Source: Lachnospiraceae bacterium
GTDB taxonomy: Bacteria > Bacillota > Clostridia > Lachnospirales > Lachnospiraceae
NCBI GenBank assembly: GCA_017623215.1
Contig: JAGAPO010000075.1
Location: forward strand, 1-43,462
DNA: 43,462 nt
Direction: 5' to 3'
Made by a program: the position numbers and the translations under genes. Shown here in pieces: positions 8,595 through 17,441 of the stretch (the first letter of the stretch is position 1; every line of letters begins with the position of its first letter). The notes under the pieces were generated by a model that saw only the letters and a list, made by a program, of their open reading frames with translations, did not search any database and had not been told where the DNA came from.

Positions 8595-11500
8595 CTATTT
8601 CTCCAGCTGATCGTCGATCAGATTAACCGACACAAGGGTCGACACGCCCTTTTCCTGCATCGTAATTCCGTAAAGGATATCCGCTGCCGCCATCGTTCCC
8701 CGTCTGTGCGTGATTACGATGAACTGGGTATCCTTCGTCAGCTTGTGCAGGTAGTCCGCGTAACGCTTTACATTCGATTCGTCGAGCGCCGCCTCAATCT
8801 CGTCGAGCAGACAGAACGGCGACGGCTTCAGATTCTGAATCGCGAACAGCAGCGCAATCGCGGTCAGCGCCTTCTCGCCGCCGGAGAGCTGCATCATGTT
8901 CTGAAGCTTCTTTCCGGGAGGCTGTGCGATAATACGGATGCCGGCCTCAAGGAGATCCTGATCCTCCATCAGCTCGAGGCTGCCGTGTCCTCCTCCGAAC
9001 AGCGCCTTGAATACAATATCAAACTGCTTCTGAATGTCCGCGAACTTCTCTGAGAACTGCTTTCGCATCTCCTCGTCGAGCTCTGAGATAATTCCTTTTA
9101 AGGTCTCTTCCGCCTCGAGCAGGTCGTTCTTCTGCCCGGTCAAGAACTCATACCGCTCGTTCATGCTGCGGTAGTCCTCAATTGCGTTGACATTGACGTC
9201 GCCGAGTTCTTTTATCTGGGCGCGCAGTGCGGCAATCTCTTTCTTTACCGCTGCCGGATTCTCCGCACGCTCGACGGAAAGCTCCAGCGCCGAAGATACC
9301 GTCAGCTCGTATTCCTGCCACATGTGATCCATCATGGCGCTAATCTGCTCTTCCAGCTTTTCTCTCTGACCGTTCAGACTGAACAGCTCCTTATCCAGCG
9401 CGGATTCCTTCTGGGAGAGTTCTTCCCGTTTTGCAAAGAAATTCTTATGACTCCGGTTCAGCTCTTCCCGTCCCGCAATCAGCTTCTCTGCCTCTCCTCC
9501 GCAGCCGTCACAGTCCCTGAGTGCCTGTTCGCGCTTTGTCTCCTCTTCCTTCCGCTGCGCCATTCTCTCTTTCAGGCTCTCTCTGGCCTCCCTTAAGCCA
9601 GCCTCGCGTTCCTCCCGCTCTTCGGAAAGCTTCTCAAGCTCTCCTTTGATTCGACTGATATTCTCCATGATATAGCTGTTCTTCTGATCCAGGCTCTGAA
9701 CCGCAAGCTTCTTCTCCTCCAACAGATGGGATGCTTCCTGTTCCTGCGCCTGCTTCTGCCTGACAAGCGCATTCAGTGCCGCAATCTCATCCTCCGCCAG
9801 CTTCTGAGCCGTCTTATTCTCTTCCAGATCTTCCTTCAACTTATCACAGCCCGCATTCAGATCCGCGTTCTGTGTATCGATCAGGCGAATCTCATCCGCA
9901 TATTCCTGATAAGAACCCTTACACGAATCGTACGCGGTCTGCTCACGCTGCAGGGTCATTCTCGCTGTATTCTGTTCGATGTAGAGCTTTTGCAGGCCGC
10001 TCCTTCGTTCCTCTAAGGTCTCGCGCAGCGCGGCTTTCTCCGCTTTCTTCGCCTCTTTTTGCTCAGAGAGCTGCTTGGTCTCTCCCTCCAGCTTCTTCGT
10101 CGTGTCTTCTAACTCCTCAATCTCTCTTCTTCGTCCGAGCAGACTGCTGGAATTCTTGTAAGCGCCGCCGGAAAGCGAACCGCCGGGGTTCAGCTGTTCT
10201 CCCTCGAGCGTGACGATACGAAGCGTATAACGGTATTTGCGCGCGATAGAAAGCGCGTTGTCAATGGTATCCACAACGTAGATTCTGCCGAGCAAAAAGC
10301 CCGCAAGCGTCCGGAAACGCTCCTCGGTCCGCACCAGGCTGTCCGCGGTCCCGATGACGCCGCGCTCCGCCAATACCTCCTGGTTCTTCTGCGACCGATC
10401 GGCAATACTGGTGAGTGGAAGAAAGGTCGCACGCCCGTACCGGTTCCGTTTTAAATACTCAATTAATGCTTTGGCCGTCTCCTCCGTATCGGTAACGATA
10501 TTCTGGATCTGCCCGCCCAGTGCGGTCTCCACCGCGACCTCATAAGCCTTATCTACCTGAATAATATCGGCAACAACGCCAAGAATTCCAGGGCAGTCCT
10601 TTTTGCGCTCCATCACGCGCCTAATACTTCCGCCGTAGCCCTCGTACCGCTCCGCAATATTCTGCAGGGATTCCAGACGCGATACCTCGCTTAAATACCG
10701 CTTCTGCTTCTCATTCAGTTCTTTTGTGAGCGTGTCGATCTCCTCCTGGATCCCGTTCATGCTCCGGCTCATCGCCTCATTCTCTTTCGTCTGCGTTAAA
10801 ATCTGATGAGACAGGCTGCGAAGCTTCTCCTTCTCCTTCGTAACCCGCTCCAGACATTCTGCTTCTTCGCTCTTGTTCTCCAAAAGCTTCTGGCTTAACT
10901 GCGATTTCTTAATCTGGTTCTGCTCCAGAATCGTCCGGTAGCGCTGCATGTTAGTCTTAATCGTACCGTTCTCGTTCAGAATTCGAAAGATATCGGAATT
11001 CCGCTGCTCAATCGACTCCGTCGCTTCCCGGATCTCTTCCCGAATCTCCTCTAACTGCTCCGCCGCAAGAATCTGCTCCTCATCGAGCGCATCCAGCTTC
11101 TCATCCACCGCCTGCTTTTCCGCAATCTGCGCCCTGCATCCCGCTTCCTTTTCGGCAATCTCTTTTTGAAGAACCAAAAGACGCTCCTCATACTGCGCAG
11201 CCTTCTGCTCCGCAGAGGATATCTGTTCCTTTAACAGCTCAATCTGACCCGCTGTCTTCTCGGCCGTCAGACTCATCTGGGTGCTTTTCTCCCGCAGTGC
11301 CTCAATCTCCGCGTTATAACGTTCCAGCTCCCGCTCTAAGCGCTCATACTCTTCTCTGGTATTATTGTACTCCTGCCTCGTCGCTTCCAGATCCGCGGAT
11401 ACAATCGCGCTCTTATCGTCCAGCTCCTGCTTTGCGGTACGGCTTCTGTCATACTCCGCAAGGAACTGAGATACTTCCTTTCCCTTTAAGGAATCCCGCA

Positions 11501-12152
11501 GCCGCAGGTATTCCTTCGCCGTCTCGGACTGGCGCTTCAGCGGACCGATCTGCTTTTCGATCTCCGATAAAATGTCGGTGATACGCGTCAGATTTGCCTC
11601 TTCCTCCGCAAGATTCTTCTCCGCTGCCGCTTTCCGCTTTTTGAACTTTACTATTCCGGCAGCCTCGTCAAAAAGCTCTCTGCGCTCCTCCGGCTTACCG
11701 CTCAATATCTTATCAATCTGACCCTGACCGATAATGGAGTAGCCCTCTTTACCGATACCGGTATCCAGGAACATCTCCTGGACGTCGCGCAGACGGCAGT
11801 TCGCCCCGTTAATCAGATATTCACTCTCACCGGAACGATACACGCGGCGTGCAACGGTCACCTGGTCATAGCTGATCGGAAGCTTGTGATCCGAATTATC
11901 CAGCGTGATCGCAACGTACGCGAAGCCAAGAGGCTTTCTTGCCTGCGTTCCGGAAAAGATAACATCCTCCATCCTGCTTCCTCGCAGCTGCTTGGCGCTC
12001 TGCTCTCCGAGCACCCAGCGAACCGCATCCGCGACATTGCTCTTGCCGCTTCCGTTCGGACCTACAATTCCCGTAATACCGTCATGGAATTCGAACACGA
12101 TCTTATTGGCAAATGACTTAAATCCCTGTATTTCAATACTTTTCAGATACAT
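8595..12152 (-). CDS. smc: Chromosome segregation/condensation ATPase SMC
   Basis: A 1185-aa condensin ATPase acting with ScpA and ScpB to compact and separate chromosomes. The N-terminal head carries Walker A GPNGSGKS (31-38) and the QxxR-like RGSRMEDVIF region. Long heptad-rich coiled coils flank a central hinge (about 515-675, with GYGGSIRRVM and conserved glycines). The C-terminal head has the ABC signature LSGGEKALTA and Walker B with DEIEAALDE. Length is normal for bacterial SMC. The start overlaps the end of rnc by 10 bp, and GGGGGAC within rnc serves as ribosome site, indicating coupling. ScpA/ScpB are not in the window. Confidence 0.98.
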   Translation of the reverse strand: MYLKSIEIQGFKSFANKIVFEFHDGITGIVGPNGSGKSNVADAVRWVLGEQSAKQLRGSRMEDVIFSGTQARKPLGFAYVAITLDNSDHKLPISYDQVTVARRVYRSGESEYLINGANCRLRDVQEMFLDTGIGKEGYSIIGQGQIDKILSGKPEERRELFDEAAGIVKFKKRKAAAEKNLAEEEANLTRITDILSEIEKQIGPLKRQSETAKEYLRLRDSLKGKEVSQFLAEYDRSRTAKQELDDKSAIVSADLEATRQEYNNTREEYERLERELERYNAEIEALREKSTQMSLTAEKTAGQIELLKEQISSAEQKAAQYEERLLVLQKEIAEKEAGCRAQIAEKQAVDEKLDALDEEQILAAEQLEEIREEIREATESIEQRNSDIFRILNENGTIKTNMQRYRTILEQNQIKKSQLSQKLLENKSEEAECLERVTKEKEKLRSLSHQILTQTKENEAMSRSMNGIQEEIDTLTKELNEKQKRYLSEVSRLESLQNIAERYEGYGGSIRRVMERKKDCPGILGVVADIIQVDKAYEVAVETALGGQIQNIVTDTEETAKALIEYLKRNRYGRATFLPLTSIADRSQKNQEVLAERGVIGTADSLVRTEERFRTLAGFLLGRIYVVDTIDNALSIARKYRYTLRIVTLEGEQLNPGGSLSGGAYKNSSSLLGRRREIEELEDTTKKLEGETKQLSEQKEAKKAEKAALRETLEERRSGLQKLYIEQNTARMTLQREQTAYDSCKGSYQEYADEIRLIDTQNADLNAGCDKLKEDLEENKTAQKLAEDEIAALNALVRQKQAQEQEASHLLEEKKLAVQSLDQKNSYIMENISRIKGELEKLSEEREEREAGLREARESLKERMAQRKEEETKREQALRDCDGCGGEAEKLIAGREELNRSHKNFFAKREELSQKESALDKELFSLNGQREKLEEQISAMMDHMWQEYELTVSSALELSVERAENPAAVKKEIAALRAQIKELGDVNVNAIEDYRSMNERYEFLTGQKNDLLEAEETLKGIISELDEEMRKQFSEKFADIQKQFDIVFKALFGGGHGSLELMEDQDLLEAGIRIIAQPPGKKLQNMMQLSGGEKALTAIALLFAIQNLKPSPFCLLDEIEAALDESNVKRYADYLHKLTKDTQFIVITHRRGTMAAADILYGITMQEKGVSTLVSVNLIDDQLEK

Positions 12153-12955
12153 TCGCTGTCCCCCTGCTTCAGCATCAGAATGGAGTAATACGCGGCGTTC
12201 TGTTCCGCCGCCTTCTTCGTCCGCCCTGTCCCTTTTGCGAGCGGAATTCCGTCCATACGGGCCAGAACCTTAAACTGCTTGTTGTGGTCAGGCCCTTCCT
12301 CCGACAAGAGATCATAACAGAGCTGCTTCTTATAATCGTTCTGCACAATCTCCTGCAGGATAGTCTTGCTATCGAAAAAGAGCTTCTTGTGTTCCATATC
12401 GGAAAGAATGAACCGGCCGATAAACTCTTTTGCATTAGCAAAACCACCGTCTAAATATATGGCTCCTATCATAGCCTCCATCGCGTCCGAGAGAATGGAT
12501 TCTCTCTCTCTGCCTCCGGTTGCCGCCTCTCCCTTGCCGAGCAGAATATATTCCCCGAGCGAAAGCTCCCTCGCACACATCGCAAGCGTCGGCTCGCAGA
12601 CAAGACTTGCTCTTAACTTCGTCAAATCCCCTTCCGGCATCTTTTCATGCTCATGAAATAAGAATTCACTGGACATCAGCTCTAACACCGCGTCTCCCAA
12701 AAACTCCAGGCGTTCGTTGTTGGCAAGCTTGTTCAGCCTTTTTTCATTGGCAAAGGAGCTGTGTGTCAGCGCCTGCCGCAGCAGCCGCTTGTCCTGAAAG
12801 GTATATCCAATCTTAGTCTCAAAGCTTAACATCTTCCTGGATAAGATCACTTCGCCCTGTTTCGTATTCCTGGTCTGCCTGGTATCCGCAGCCTGTCCTT
12901 CCTTCTCGTTCTGCCTTGCATCCTCCATCTGATTCGCTTCCCAAGCCTGTCTCAT
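12143..12955 (-). CDS. rnc: Ribonuclease III
   Basis: A 270-aa double-strand-specific endoribonuclease for rRNA and mRNA processing. The RNase III signature NERLEFLGD is at about 80-88, the second metal-ligand region SDAMEA at about 156-161, and a dsRNA-binding domain occupies about 195-265, ending in GRTKKAAEQNAA. The first ~40 residues are a polar, Gln/Glu/Arg-rich extension absent from typical ~225-aa enzymes. ATG 12955 has a good GGGGGA site 6 nt upstream, whereas the Met that would give the standard length (MLSFETK) is preceded by a Shine-Dalgarno with no spacing. The extension therefore appears genuine. Located between acpP and smc, the usual Bacillota arrangement. Confidence 0.95.
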   Translation of the reverse strand: MRQAWEANQMEDARQNEKEGQAADTRQTRNTKQGEVILSRKMLSFETKIGYTFQDKRLLRQALTHSSFANEKRLNKLANNERLEFLGDAVLELMSSEFLFHEHEKMPEGDLTKLRASLVCEPTLAMCARELSLGEYILLGKGEAATGGRERESILSDAMEAMIGAIYLDGGFANAKEFIGRFILSDMEHKKLFFDSKTILQEIVQNDYKKQLCYDLLSEEGPDHNKQFKVLARMDGIPLAKGTGRTKKAAEQNAAYYSILMLKQGDSECI

Positions 12956-13071
12956 AAATAGTCCCCCTTTCGCGCAGGTACACTCTCCCGAAGAGTTATC
13001 CGCTCTCCCAGGAATCCGCCTGCGCACAAGCGGATTCTCCTGACGAACGGCCCTCCCCGGAAAGTGAAAAT

Positions 13072-13103
13072 AGCTTCACAAAGGACTTCTCCCCGGTGAA
13101 GCT
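13072..13103 (-). terminator. Hairpin between acpP and rnc
   Basis: Perfect 8-bp arms AGCTTCAC/GTGAAGCT with a 16-nt loop. On the minus strand it is followed by a short ATTTTC. It may act as a weak terminator or processing site that lowers rnc-smc expression relative to acpP. Confidence 0.45.
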
Positions 13104-13150
13104 GTTCTGATTCTGCATTCTGATTGGTATTCAAAACTGCAATCCGTGCC

Positions 13151-13381
13151 TTAGTTGAGTGCATTCTTGATCTGCTCAACCGCGTCACCGACGGTTACAA
13201 TCTTCTCTGCCTCTTCGTTCGCAATCTCAATGTCAAACTCTTCCTCGATACCCATGATAATCTGGAAAATATCAAGAGAATCTGCACCGAGATCATCAAC
13301 GAAAGTAGTATCTGCGGTAATCTCATCCTCATCTACATTCAGTACTTCTGCAATAATTCTTTTTAACTTATCAAATTCCAT
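13151..13381 (-). CDS. acpP: Acyl carrier protein
   Basis: A 76-aa acidic four-helix protein that carries growing acyl chains on phosphopantetheine during fatty-acid synthesis. The attachment Ser is about residue 35 in the canonical GADSLD motif, followed by an acidic helix (IEEEFDIEI). Size and composition are typical. It follows plsX by 27 bp, linking acyl supply to phospholipid synthesis. Confidence 0.97.
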   Translation of the reverse strand: MEFDKLKRIIAEVLNVDEDEITADTTFVDDLGADSLDIFQIIMGIEEEFDIEIANEEAEKIVTVGDAVEQIKNALN

Positions 13382-13408
13382 ATTAAAGTCACCTTTCTTA
13401 AATTATTC

Positions 13409-14422
13409 TTATTCTTCATTCTTAGCGATATTCGCCTTAATCTTCTCGTTGATCTTCTGTTCCTTAAAGGTAATGCACTGCAGAATGGAGTTCTTAATCT
13501 CCACGCTCTTTGAGCTTCCGTGTGTCTTTACCACCAGGCCGTTCAATCCCAGCATCGGAGCACCGCCGTAAGCCGATAAATCAAACTGCTTTAGTGTCTC
13601 TTTTAAAGCCGACTTGCATAACAATGCGCCGATCTTGCTCTTTAGCGTACTCACCAGGCCCTTCTTGATCACTCCGACCAGAGCGCCTGCAACGCCTTCG
13701 TACAGCTTCAGAATTACATTGCCGACAAACGCTTCGCAGACAATGACATCCGCGCCGCCGTTCGGAATCTCTCTCGCTTCGATGTTGCCCACGAAATTGA
13801 TATCCTTGCACTCCTTTAGCAACGGATAGGTCTCCTTCACCAGCTGATTGCCCTTCTCTTCCTCCGCACCGATATTCACAATCGCAACGCGCGGATTCTT
13901 GATTCCCATCACGTTCTCCATATAGATGGATCCCATCTTTGCGAACTGAATCAGGTGGGAAGGTCTTGCGTCTACATTCGCTCCGCAGTCTACGAGCAGA
14001 GAGCATCCCTTTGTCGTCGGAATCAACGGCGCGAGCGGAGGTCTCTCCACACCCTTGATTCTGCCGGCAATCGCCTGCGCTCCGACCAGAACCGCTCCGG
14101 TCGAACCTGCGGATACAAACGCGTCAGCTTCGCCGCGTTTCACCAGATTCAGCGCGACCACAATGGAGGAATCCTTCTTCCGGCGAATCGCCAGGGTTGG
14201 GGATTCATTATTAATGATAATCTCGCTTGCGGGGACTACCTCAATCCGGCTCTTATCGTAGCTGTACTTTGCAAGTTCTGCTTCCACAGCATCCTTAACA
14301 CCGACGAGAAATACCTTGATACCGTCTTTTTCGTTCACCGCTTCTACCGCGCCTTTTACAATCTCAAGAGGAGCGTTGTCTCCTCCCATGGCGTCCACGG
14401 CAACTCTTACTGTGTCCTGCAT
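13409..14422 (-). CDS. plsX: Phosphate acyltransferase PlsX
   Basis: A 337-aa soluble enzyme that converts acyl-ACP to acyl-phosphate, the donor for PlsY in phosphatidic acid synthesis. The N-terminus VAVDAMGGDNAP is diagnostic; further family blocks are GSTGAVLVGA, RPPLAPLIPT and a VDCGANVD segment. A consensus promoter lies about 50-80 bp upstream and GAGAGGA precedes the ATG. In many Bacillota plsX follows yceD (DUF177) and rpmF; neither is present here, since ispH-rpsA lies directly upstream. Confidence 0.97.
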   Translation of the reverse strand: MQDTVRVAVDAMGGDNAPLEIVKGAVEAVNEKDGIKVFLVGVKDAVEAELAKYSYDKSRIEVVPASEIIINNESPTLAIRRKKDSSIVVALNLVKRGEADAFVSAGSTGAVLVGAQAIAGRIKGVERPPLAPLIPTTKGCSLLVDCGANVDARPSHLIQFAKMGSIYMENVMGIKNPRVAIVNIGAEEEKGNQLVKETYPLLKECKDINFVGNIEAREIPNGGADVIVCEAFVGNVILKLYEGVAGALVGVIKKGLVSTLKSKIGALLCKSALKETLKQFDLSAYGGAPMLGLNGLVVKTHGSSKSVEIKNSILQCITFKEQKINEKIKANIAKNEE

Positions 14423-14471
14423 AATTCCTCTCTTCCGCCGCTTTTTACGGCTCTATAATCTGTCTATACAC

Positions 14472-14500
14472 AATATACCTGATATCTTCTGAAAAATCAA
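14472..14500 (-). promoter_or_regulatory. Sigma-A-type promoter for plsX-acpP
   Basis: On the minus strand TTGATT (14500-14495), a 17-bp spacer, and TATATT (14477-14472). It directs transcription into plsX from about 14465. No FapR-type palindrome was recognised around it. Confidence 0.75.
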
Positions 14501-14624
14501 CTATAAATTTCGCAGAACTCGCAGTTCTGTAAAGCAGATCTCATATGTAAGAAAAGCTGCCCGAGCTTCTCTCATTGTACATCAGAATCCGTGTAAATGA
14601 AATTGCTTGACAGCCTTCAAGATG

Positions 14625-14663
14625 ACAGGCGCTTTCGGCAGTGTTCTGCCGGAAAACGCCTGT
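14625..14663 (-). terminator. Strong hairpin downstream of ispH-rpsA
   Basis: On the minus strand ACAGGCG and CGGCAG pair with CTGCCG and CGCCTGT across a short bulge and 4-nt loop, right after the S1 stop codon. There is no clean T-run, so it may be a terminator of imperfect efficiency or a 3'-end stabiliser. Confidence 0.6.
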
Positions 14664-14676
14664 GATGAATGCACAA

Positions 14677-16605
14677 TTATTCAGCTTGAGCTTCTGCCGC
14701 AGCCTTCTCCTTATCAGCCTCAAGAGCCTTGATGCTTAAGGAAATCTTCTTGTCCTCACCGTTGAAATCAACGATCTTAGCGGTAACTTCCTGGCCAGCC
14801 TTTAATACATCCGAAGGCTTCTCAACATGCTCTCTTGCAATCTGAGATACATGAAGCAGAGCGTCAACGCCGGGCTCCAGCTCAACAAATGCGCCGAAGT
14901 CAGTCATTCTTGCTACCTTACCGGTAACAACATTGCCTACTGCAAACTTCTCGTCTGCGTTTACCCAAGGATTCTTCTCCGGGAACTTCAGGCTCAGAGC
15001 GATCTTCTCGCCTGCGATATCCTTAATGAAAGCAGTAACGGTCTCGCCAACCTTGAATACCTTCTTCGGGTTCTCCACTCTGCCCCAGGACATCTCGGAA
15101 ATATGAAGGAGTCCGTCAGCACCGCCGAGGTCGATGAACGCGCCGAAATCGGTAACGTTCTTTACAACGCCCTCTACTGTGTCGCCAACATGGATTCTCT
15201 CGAATAATTCCTTCTGCAGCGCCTGCTTCTTTGCAACCAGAAGCTGCTTGCGATCACCGATGATTCTTCTTCTCTTGGGATTGAACTCGCTGATTACGAA
15301 CTCGATCTCCTGATCCTTATACTTCTCGAGGTTCTTCTCATAAGTATCGGATACCAGGCTTGCAGGAATAAAGATTCTCGCCTCGTCTACAACTACGCTT
15401 AAGCCGCCCTCAAGAACAGCTGCAACCTTTGCGGTCAGAACTTCCTTGTTGTTGAACGCTTCCTCAAGCTTCTTGTTGCCCTTCTCTGCAGCCAATCTCT
15501 TATAGGTTAAAAGGACCTGACCCTCGCCGTCGTTTACCTTTAATACCTTTGCCTGCATCTTGTCACCTTCGTGTACAAGCTCTCTTAAATCAGCATTGGA
15601 AGCATTGGTGTACTCGCTTCTGGTAATGATACCGTCTGCCTTGTAGCCTATATTTAAGACAATCTCATCTTCCTTTACTCTAATTACCGTTCCCTCCACG
15701 GTATCGCCGTTGTGTATCGTTACCAACGACTCCTCTAATAACTGTTCGAAACTCATCTCTGACATTCTGGTATAAACCTCCTTGATTATATTGTTTGGGG
15801 TTGAGGCCCCTGCTGTAATACCTACGCTACGAAAAGATTTAAATTGCTTTAAATCCAGGTCACTAAGTGTCTGTATATAGTAAGTATTCTCACATTCTCT
15901 TTTTGAAATCTCATAGAGCTTCTGCGTATTCGAGCTATGCCTGCCTCCGATTACTATCATGGCGTCCAAGCTTCTGGCGAGGTTTGAAGCTTCCGTCTGA
16001 CGTTCCTCAGTAGCAGAGCATATCGTATTTAAAACAAGAATATCATAACGCTTTTCTGAGAGAATTTCAACTAAATCTTGAAATTTCTTGTAATTAAATG
16101 TCGTCTGGGCAACAACACAGACTTTTGTACCTTCGGAAAGCGAAAGTTCTTTTGCTTCCTCAGAACTATTAATTACAATTGCATCCGAATCGCACCATCC
16201 ACAGATACCCTCAACTTCCGGGTGGTTTCGGTTGCCTATGATGATAATGCGATATCCCAAAAGACTCTTTTCCCGGACAATCCGGTGAATCTTCTTTACG
16301 AACGGACAGGTCGCATCCACAACCTCAAGGCCGAGGCTCTGCAGCTGTTCATATACGCCGGCGGACACGCCATGGGAACGAATGACTACAATTCCCTTTC
16401 CGCTCTTCGCATATTCCTTCAGCTCCTCAAGGCTCTCCACTGCCTTCACGCCCCTTGCCTCCAGATCCGCAACGACTTCTTCATTATGAATAATCGGTCC
16501 GTAGGTATATACCGGAACGTTTCCGGCTGCCTGTTCATATACGGTTGATACCGCACGCTTCACACCGAAGCAGAATCCCGCTGTCTTTGCTGTTATAACC
16601 TTCAA
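14677..16605 (-). CDS. ispH-rpsA: Bifunctional IspH (HMBPP reductase) / ribosomal protein S1 fusion
   Basis: A 642-aa fusion. Residues 1-~285 are IspH, the last enzyme of the MEP isoprenoid pathway, reducing HMBPP to IPP/DMAPP. Its three 4Fe-4S cysteines are visible at about C12 (GFCFGV), C100 (DATCPF) and C196 (NTICSA), with the active-site HPEVEG at about 128-133. From ~298 to the end are four S1 RNA-binding repeats; the last two are the best conserved (VTDFGAFIDL, MTDFGAFVEL). Such fusions are known in Clostridia. The start overlaps the cmk stop (ATGA), so translation is coupled, echoing the common cmk-rpsA linkage. Both halves look intact. The S1 half has four domains where E. coli S1 has six. 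Confidence 0.96.
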   Translation of the reverse strand: MKVITAKTAGFCFGVKRAVSTVYEQAAGNVPVYTYGPIIHNEEVVADLEARGVKAVESLEELKEYAKSGKGIVVIRSHGVSAGVYEQLQSLGLEVVDATCPFVKKIHRIVREKSLLGYRIIIIGNRNHPEVEGICGWCDSDAIVINSSEEAKELSLSEGTKVCVVAQTTFNYKKFQDLVEILSEKRYDILVLNTICSATEERQTEASNLARSLDAMIVIGGRHSSNTQKLYEISKRECENTYYIQTLSDLDLKQFKSFRSVGITAGASTPNNIIKEVYTRMSEMSFEQLLEESLVTIHNGDTVEGTVIRVKEDEIVLNIGYKADGIITRSEYTNASNADLRELVHEGDKMQAKVLKVNDGEGQVLLTYKRLAAEKGNKKLEEAFNNKEVLTAKVAAVLEGGLSVVVDEARIFIPASLVSDTYEKNLEKYKDQEIEFVISEFNPKRRRIIGDRKQLLVAKKQALQKELFERIHVGDTVEGVVKNVTDFGAFIDLGGADGLLHISEMSWGRVENPKKVFKVGETVTAFIKDIAGEKIALSLKFPEKNPWVNADEKFAVGNVVTGKVARMTDFGAFVELEPGVDALLHVSQIAREHVEKPSDVLKAGQEVTAKIVDFNGEDKKISLSIKALEADKEKAAAEAQAE

Positions 16606-17357
16606 GCCTGTCTCCTCCCGGTTCCGGCTTCCGGTATTCCGCAGGTACGGAAGTCACCTTCTGTATTCTGACCGGATACGGAGGTCTTCTTTCTCTGCTC
16701 GAACAGCTCAAGGATACTTCCTGCCACCTCTTCAATTCCCATCTCGGAGGTATCAAGGAACACTGCGTCTTCCGCCTGCCTAAGCGGAGCGATCTCCCGG
16801 TTCATATCCCGCTCGTCCCGCTCAATGATGCCGCGTTCTATCTCTTCTATATTACATGGAATTCCCTTCGCCGTCAATTCCAAAAATCGCCTTTTTGCAC
16901 GTTCTTTGCTGCTGGCGGTCATATAAACCTTCAAATCGGCCCCCGGAAGCACGCAGGTACCAATATCCCTGCCGTCCATAACCACGCTTGCCTTCTTCGC
17001 AAGCTCTCTCTGAAGAGAAACCATCTTCTCCCTGACTGCAGCGTATCGGGACGTGGCGGAGGTCATCTGCCCCACCTCCTCCGTTCGAATCAGGCCGCTT
17101 ACATTCTCACCATTTAAGTATACCTGCTGAACGCCGTCTTCTCCGTATGCAATCGAGACATCCGCGTCCTTCACACATCGGTTAATCTTCTCCTCTTCCT
17201 CAGCCGATATGCCGAGGCGGATAAAATACAGGGCCATTGCGCGATACATCGCTCCGGTATCCACATAGATGAACGCCAGGCGCTGCGCAACCTGCTTTGC
17301 TATTGTACTTTTTCCGGCTCCTGCCGGTCCGTCAATCGCTATACTGTAATATCTCAT
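16602..17357 (-). CDS. cmk: Cytidylate kinase
   Basis: A 251-aa nucleoside monophosphate kinase phosphorylating CMP and dCMP. The P-loop GPAGAGKST is at about 10-18, DTGAMYRA at about 34-41, and VMDGRDIGT is the family hallmark. Typical Cmk is ~220-227 aa; here a polar tail of about 25 residues (after LELFEQR) overlaps the start of ispH-rpsA. The tail looks unstructured and may only reflect an extended reading frame. Upstream is the flavoprotein gene with an 84-bp gap. Confidence 0.96.
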   Translation of the reverse strand: MRYYSIAIDGPAGAGKSTIAKQVAQRLAFIYVDTGAMYRAMALYFIRLGISAEEEEKINRCVKDADVSIAYGEDGVQQVYLNGENVSGLIRTEEVGQMTSATSRYAAVREKMVSLQRELAKKASVVMDGRDIGTCVLPGADLKVYMTASSKERAKRRFLELTAKGIPCNIEEIERGIIERDERDMNREIAPLRQAEDAVFLDTSEMGIEEVAGSILELFEQRKKTSVSGQNTEGDFRTCGIPEAGTGRRQA

Positions 17358-17441
17358 TCGTTACCATTCCCCCGTTACCGGTATTTGTGCGGGAATTCCG
17401 CCGCTTCTTCGCCGCCGGTTTTTTCCCTGATCGGCTCCGTT

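Noticed and set aside
14677..16605. IspH-S1 joining as an assembly error or novel fusion
   Set aside because: The fusion is an established feature of Clostridia, and both parts and the linker are intact.
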